From Flavobacterium jumunjinense (GTDB lineage Bacteria > Bacteroidota > Bacteroidia > Flavobacteriales > Flavobacteriaceae), in contig NZ_CP091285.1 in the NCBI RefSeq assembly GCF_021650975.2, forward strand, positions 2,046,001 through 2,110,000: 64,000 bases of DNA, in the 5' to 3' direction. Positions 59,827-64,000 of this stretch are shown here, one piece after another. Position numbers and translations under genes: made by a program. The notes under the pieces are model-generated. The model did no database searches and was not told the DNA's origin. It worked only from the letters and a program-made list of their open reading frames with translations. The stretch's first letter is position 1, and each line of letters opens with the position of its first letter.

Positions 59827-62247
59827 ATGAAAATAGGAAATGCATTCAAAAAAAGAAACGGAATTGTTTTTACCAATTTCATTTCAGACTTAGGGTCAAT
59901 TTCATTTAGACCATTAAATACAGAAAAAGATATACCAATCATTCACAATTGGGTCAATCAAGAATATGCTCAATATTGGGGAATGTTAGGCAAAAGCTTA
60001 GAAGAAGTAACACAAGAGTATGAAAAAATAACCCAACATTCCGATGTCTTTATCGGATTAGTTAACGGAATGGTTTCGTTTCTTTTAGAGCGCTACAATC
60101 CAAGAAAAGACGCAATCGGAGATTATTATAAAGTACAAGAGTATGATTGTGGAATGCATGTTATTGTGGCTCCAGTAGCAAAACCCATACATCAATTTAC
60201 ATGGCATGTGTTTACGAGTATCATGAAATTTATTTTTAACGATTTAACCATACAAAGAGTAGTGGTGGAACCCGATGTTAGAAATGAAAAGATGTTTGCT
60301 ATTTGTCAGAAAGTCGGTTTTGTAAACGATGAAATAGTAAAATTGCCTCATAAAACAGCTCAATTAGCCTTTTGTACCAGAGAACAATTTGTTAAGAAAA
60401 TAGATTCACAATATTTAAAAGAAACAGCCATGCATTATAAAAATCAAATTGAATATCCAGAACAAGCGATTCAACATATCAAGCCAGAAACATGGAAAAA
60501 AGCCAATAGATTATTAGTAAGAAAGGCAATTTGCGAATTCTCTCATGAACAATTATTACAACCTATTTTAGTAAAAAAAGAAAAAGATTGGAGTGAATAT
60601 AATTTGTTTTCCAACAACAATCAAATTGAATATTCCTTTAGAGGAAAAGCATTAGCCTTGAATCATCTTGGCATCGATAGTCAGTCCATAACAAAAAAAG
60701 AAGATGGAAAACCAAAAGAAATAGATGCTATTCATTTTCTATCCGAATTTAAAGAAAATATAGGCATAAGTGAAGAGCAATTCCCATCTTATATTGAAGA
60801 AATTATCAGTACATTATATGGAAGTGCGTACAAATTAGAAAAGAAAGCGCCCTCTGCAAAAGATTTAGCTACTTCTGATTTTCAAACCATTGAACAGTCA
60901 ATGAATGAAGGGCATCCAGGTTTTGTTGCGAATAATGGTAGAATTGGCTTTAACAGTATGGATTACAAAGCCTATACACCAGAAACAGGAAATCCATTTC
61001 AAATTCTGTGGTTAGCAGGTCATAAAGACAGAACGGTTTATGCAGGAACAGAAGAGTTAGCCTATCAAAAACTCATTCATCAAGAGTTAGAAGAACAAAC
61101 TATTGCAACTTTCAATCAAGTGATAAAAAGCAAAGGAGAAAATCCAGAAGACTATTTCTTTATTCCAGTGCATCCTTGGCAATGGTATAATAAATTAGCG
61201 AATATTTTTTCACCAGAAATAGCCAAAAATAAGTTGATTTGTGTGGGTTATGGACCAGATTTGTATCAAGCACAACAATCTATTCGTACATTATTTAATG
61301 TAAGTAACCCAAAAAAATGCTATACCAAAACGTCGCTTTCTATATTGAATATGGGTTTCATGCGCGGTTTGCCTGTTTACTATTTAGGATCAGCTCCAGA
61401 AATGGCAAAATGGCTTGAAAATTTGTTAGGTAGTGATGCTTATTTGCAAAGCGTAAACTTCGGAATGTTAGGTGAGATTGCTTCCATTAGCTACATTAAC
61501 CCTTATTTTGATCATTACGGAAAACACAATCCTTATAATAAAATGATAGCTTCTTTATGGAGAGAAAGTCCTGTGGCTTATCTTAAGGAAGGCGAACAAT
61601 TAATGACAATGGCTGCTTTGTTACATATTGATAAAGAAGGAAATGCCTTATTGCCAGAAATTATAAAAGCGTCCAATTTAACGGTAGATAATTGGTTAAA
61701 AGAATATTTTAAAGTCTATTTAAGTCCGTTGTTGCATTGTTTCTACGAATACGATTTGGTTTTTATGCCGCATGGCGAAAATCTAATTTTAGGATTTAAA
61801 AACAACATTCCTGTGCGTTCTTTTATGAAAGATATTACAGAAGAAGCGGTGATACTAAATCCAGAAGTTGAAATTCCAGAAAACATCAGTAGAATCTATG
61901 CTGAGGTTCCAGAAAACGTAAAACTATTATCCATTTTTATTGATGTTTTTGATGGTTTCTTCCGCTTCATGTCGAGTATATTAGTCGAACAAATTAATTA
62001 TAATGAAAATCGTTTTTGGGAGCTCGTTGCAGAATGTGTTACAGCATATCAAGAAACACAACCACAGCTTGCAGAGAAGTTTGAACGTTATGATATGTTC
62101 GAAACGCAATTCGAATTGTCCTGTTTAAATCGTTTGCAAATTAATAATAATAAAACAATGATCGATTTGGATGATCCTGTTGCTTTGCTTCAATTTCAAG
62201 GAAAATTAGAAAATCCAATTGCTCAATTTAAAAAAATAACGGCTTAA
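59827..62247 (+). CDS. Acyltransferase (GNAT)-NIS synthetase (IucA/IucC) fusion protein
   Basis: 806 residues. Residues about 20-200 are a siderophore-type GNAT: ISFRPLNTEKDIPIIHNWVN, EYAQYW, CGMHVIVAPVAKP and VVVEPDVRNEKMF. Residues about 218-806 are an NIS synthetase: AIQHIKPETWKKANRLLVRK, the ATP/substrate motif MNEGHPGFVANNGRIGFNS, FIPVHPWQWYNK, and LSILNMGFMRGLPVYY with the C-terminal IucA/FhuF-like region. The same fusion type occurs in bisucaberin enzymes (BibC/MbsC). The GNAT part would acylate the hydroxylamine (for instance with succinyl-CoA) and the NIS part would join the units through amide bonds using ATP. Confidence 0.92.
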   Translation: MKIGNAFKKRNGIVFTNFISDLGSISFRPLNTEKDIPIIHNWVNQEYAQYWGMLGKSLEEVTQEYEKITQHSDVFIGLVNGMVSFLLERYNPRKDAIGDYYKVQEYDCGMHVIVAPVAKPIHQFTWHVFTSIMKFIFNDLTIQRVVVEPDVRNEKMFAICQKVGFVNDEIVKLPHKTAQLAFCTREQFVKKIDSQYLKETAMHYKNQIEYPEQAIQHIKPETWKKANRLLVRKAICEFSHEQLLQPILVKKEKDWSEYNLFSNNNQIEYSFRGKALALNHLGIDSQSITKKEDGKPKEIDAIHFLSEFKENIGISEEQFPSYIEEIISTLYGSAYKLEKKAPSAKDLATSDFQTIEQSMNEGHPGFVANNGRIGFNSMDYKAYTPETGNPFQILWLAGHKDRTVYAGTEELAYQKLIHQELEEQTIATFNQVIKSKGENPEDYFFIPVHPWQWYNKLANIFSPEIAKNKLICVGYGPDLYQAQQSIRTLFNVSNPKKCYTKTSLSILNMGFMRGLPVYYLGSAPEMAKWLENLLGSDAYLQSVNFGMLGEIASISYINPYFDHYGKHNPYNKMIASLWRESPVAYLKEGEQLMTMAALLHIDKEGNALLPEIIKASNLTVDNWLKEYFKVYLSPLLHCFYEYDLVFMPHGENLILGFKNNIPVRSFMKDITEEAVILNPEVEIPENISRIYAEVPENVKLLSIFIDVFDGFFRFMSSILVEQINYNENRFWELVAECVTAYQETQPQLAEKFERYDMFETQFELSCLNRLQINNNKTMIDLDDPVALLQFQGKLENPIAQFKKITA

Positions 62248-62257
62248 ATACTATCGT

Positions 62258-62878
62258 ATGACCAATACAAATAATATTGAAACCGGCATTAAACCGACAT
62301 CTTTTAGAAAAGAAAGTGTTGTTTTTAGCAAGAAGATTCCAACAGTTGGCTTGTTTGAATTGCGACCTATAAATATAGAGGAAGACAGTATAATGATTCA
62401 TCAATGGGTACAAAAAGAATACGCAATCTATTGGGAAATGACAAATTTCACCTTAAATGAAGTGAAATTGGCCTATCAAAATATCATTGAAAAAGCGCAA
62501 GTATATATAGGATTATATAATGGAGAAATGACTTTTTTGTTAGAATGTTACCATCCTAAAGAAGATATAATTAGCAAGTATTATAACGTGGAAGAAGGTG
62601 ATAAAGGAATGCATATTTTGGTAGCACCTACAGAAAAACCAATCAAAGGTTTCACTTGGGCAGTTTTTACTACTATTTTAGACTTCATTTTTAAAGATAA
62701 AAACACCAAAAGAATTGTGGTAGAACCAGATGCTCGCAATCATAAAATACATCAGTTGAATAAGAAAGCAGGTTTTGTTTTTCAAAATGTACTCGAATTG
62801 CCACATAAAAAAGCACATTTAGAATTTTGTACACGAGAAGACTATTATAATGCTTTAAAAACACACGAAAAGAATTAA
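62258..62878 (+). CDS. Siderophore-type GNAT acyltransferase, second copy
   Basis: 206 residues, homologous to the N-terminal part of the preceding fusion. Shared blocks are FELRPINIEEDSIMIHQWVQ, EYAIYWEM, FLLECYHPKEDIISKYYNVE, KGMHILVAPTEKPIKGFTW and RIVVEPDARNHKIHQLNKKA. It resembles AlcB/IucB-type hydroxylamine acyltransferases. It starts 10 bp after the fusion gene and ends two bases before the next NIS synthetase. The pair reads as an unfused duplicate of the fusion's two modules. The acyl donor is unknown and may differ from that of the first copy. Confidence 0.88.
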   Translation: MTNTNNIETGIKPTSFRKESVVFSKKIPTVGLFELRPINIEEDSIMIHQWVQKEYAIYWEMTNFTLNEVKLAYQNIIEKAQVYIGLYNGEMTFLLECYHPKEDIISKYYNVEEGDKGMHILVAPTEKPIKGFTWAVFTTILDFIFKDKNTKRIVVEPDARNHKIHQLNKKAGFVFQNVLELPHKKAHLEFCTREDYYNALKTHEKN

Positions 62879-62880
62879 TT

Positions 62881-64000
62881 ATGAGTCAAAAAACACAAAT
62901 TGCGCCAACTGAAAGCATTCAACATATAACAAAAGAGAATTGGAACAAAGCCAATGTCATTTTAGTAAAAAAAGCATTGAGTGAATTTGCCCATGAATTG
63001 CTAGTTAATCCAATATTGATTAATGAAAATACTTATGTGGTTTCAACTTCAGATGAAAAAGTAAAATATACTTTTAAAGCCAATATACTTTCTCTAAATC
63101 ATTGGTCAATAGAAAATAATTCAATCCGAAAATTCATTCTAGAAGAAGAAGTCGCCCTTTCATTGACGAAATTTATTATCGAGTTTAAAGAAGTTTTAGC
63201 TATTTCAGAAGTACTTTTACCTACTTATTTAGAAGAAATAACAAGCACTATTTATAGCGTTGCTTTTAAGATTAGCAATCAGAAATTCACTTCGAAAGAA
63301 TTAGTAGCTCATGAGTATCAAGAAATAGAGCACGCAATGACAGAAGGGCATCCATGTTTTATTGCGAATAGCGGAAAAAACGGATTCAATTGTCTCGATT
63401 TTATGAACTATTCACCAGAAGCGAATGCACCTGTTAAATTAATTTGGTTAGCGGGACATAAAAGTAGGGCTACTTTTTCATGTATTGAATCTTTAAGCTA
63501 TGGTGCGTTAATTCGTCAAGAGTTAGCAATAGATGATTATGTTGCTTTTCAAAATAAGATACAAGAAAAAGGTCTCAATATAGAGGACTATTATTTTTTT
63601 CCTGTGCATCCTTGGCAATGGTATAATAAATTAACGCTAATTTTTTCCCATGATATTGCTTTAGATTATCTAGTGTGTTTAGGTTACGGAAAAGATGATT
63701 ATTCGGCACAACAATCCATTCGTACGTTTTTCAACACAAGCAATCCTGAAAAGTTTTATGCAAAAACCGCTTTATCAGTGGTGAATATGGGTTTCATGCG
63801 TGGACTTTCTCCTTACTATATGGAAAGTACACCAGCGATTACACAATGGGTTGATGATTTGGTGAAAAATGATACTTATCTGCAAGAAAAAGGATTTACT
63901 TTATTAGGGGAAGTGGCAACATTAGGTTACAGAAATTTTTTATATGAACCATTAGGCAGAGCTATTCCACATAATAAAATGTTAGCTACACTTTGGAGAG
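62881..64000 (+). CDS. NIS synthetase (IucA/IucC family), second copy, cut by the window edge
   Basis: The first about 373 residues are present. From MSQKTQIAPTESIQHITKEN the protein aligns with the NIS half of the fusion: NWNKANVILVKKALSEF, TEGHPCFIANSGKNGFNC, FFPVHPWQWYNK and ALSVVNMGFMRGL. The fusion has NGRIG where this one has SGKNG, a difference in the ATP/substrate motif. Only about 13 residues precede the homologous region, which marks the module boundary in the fusion. It would catalyse a second ATP-dependent condensation. Its C-terminus and any further genes (transporter, TonB receptor, reductase) lie outside the window. Confidence 0.9.
   Translation, partial: MSQKTQIAPTESIQHITKENWNKANVILVKKALSEFAHELLVNPILINENTYVVSTSDEKVKYTFKANILSLNHWSIENNSIRKFILEEEVALSLTKFIIEFKEVLAISEVLLPTYLEEITSTIYSVAFKISNQKFTSKELVAHEYQEIEHAMTEGHPCFIANSGKNGFNCLDFMNYSPEANAPVKLIWLAGHKSRATFSCIESLSYGALIRQELAIDDYVAFQNKIQEKGLNIEDYYFFPVHPWQWYNKLTLIFSHDIALDYLVCLGYGKDDYSAQQSIRTFFNTSNPEKFYAKTALSVVNMGFMRGLSPYYMESTPAITQWVDDLVKNDTYLQEKGFTLLGEVATLGYRNFLYEPLGRAIPHNKMLATLWR

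Noticed and set aside
55828..64000. Naming the product as bisucaberin
   Set aside because: The first enzymes fit, but the decarboxylase substrate is unknown, a second acyltransferase-NIS pair and a membrane acyltransferase-like protein are present, and the operon is cut by the window edge.

Overview
The window is AT-rich chromosomal DNA of a member of Bacteroidota, most likely family Flavobacteriaceae. Four observations support this. Promoters follow the TTG / TAnnTTTG pattern of this phylum rather than sigma70 boxes. The gliding and type IX secretion genes gldH and porG are present. Three secreted proteins end in type IX (type A) sorting domains. Acidic residues follow the lipidated cysteine in several lipoproteins. 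No phage, insertion sequence, rRNA operon or CRISPR array was seen. Most of the window is core chromosome, and the accessory interest lies in a few places.

Layout. 1-3.6 kb (minus strand) carries an envelope block, porG-uppS-bamA (bamA cut by the window edge), then a CBS-domain gene and nadK. 3.7-8.5 kb (plus) has pdxJ and an esterase that overlap, a FadL-type porin paired with an SGNH lipoprotein, and a small membrane protein. 8.6-12 kb is the proteostasis block tig-clpP-clpX. 12-15.6 kb (minus) has an OmpA/PD40 protein, a 50-residue lipoprotein and a GH3-family protein. 15.7-17.9 kb has a DUF2797 gene, an unrecognised gene and a ferritin, the last two each preceded by the same box, plus a [2Fe-2S] thioredoxin-like protein. 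18-24.2 kb (minus) holds a sorting-domain protein, an AsmA-like protein, a queuosine-precursor transporter and sppA. 24.4-31.7 kb holds a folK-deoxynucleoside kinase fusion, a Crp/Fnr regulator with a DJ-1-like lipoprotein, an HTH regulator with palindromic operators, several orphan small genes, an apparently frameshifted GNAT gene and a trmH-type methyltransferase. 31.8-36.7 kb has a TPR protein, an amidohydrolase and mutS. 36.8-40 kb has two tRNA genes and a trhO-trhP-ferredoxin tRNA-modification operon. 40-44.2 kb is ricT-gldH-PBP1A. 44.3-52.9 kb has scoAB, a secreted subtilase, an rRNA methyltransferase and a secreted thermolysin-type protease. 53-55.7 kb has class I fumarase, a small membrane protein and a LuxR-type regulator.

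55.8-64 kb is the start of a hydroxamate siderophore operon: PLP decarboxylase, amine N-hydroxylase, multi-pass membrane acyltransferase-like protein, an acyltransferase fused to an NIS synthetase, then a separate acyltransferase and a separate NIS synthetase that runs off the window. The acyltransferase/NIS pair therefore occurs twice, once fused and once split.

The points most worth following are these. First, a roughly 85-residue C-terminal domain is shared, with 48 identical residues by eye, between the adjacent TrhO and TrhP enzymes, so two unrelated tRNA-U34 hydroxylases carry the same appendix. Second, a 20-21 bp box (TATTTAGATTAA followed by an AT-rich half) is shared by the siderophore operon, the ferritin and the unknown gene at 16.55 kb. 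Third, the duplicated acyltransferase/NIS module sits beside a membrane acyltransferase-like gene in the siderophore operon.
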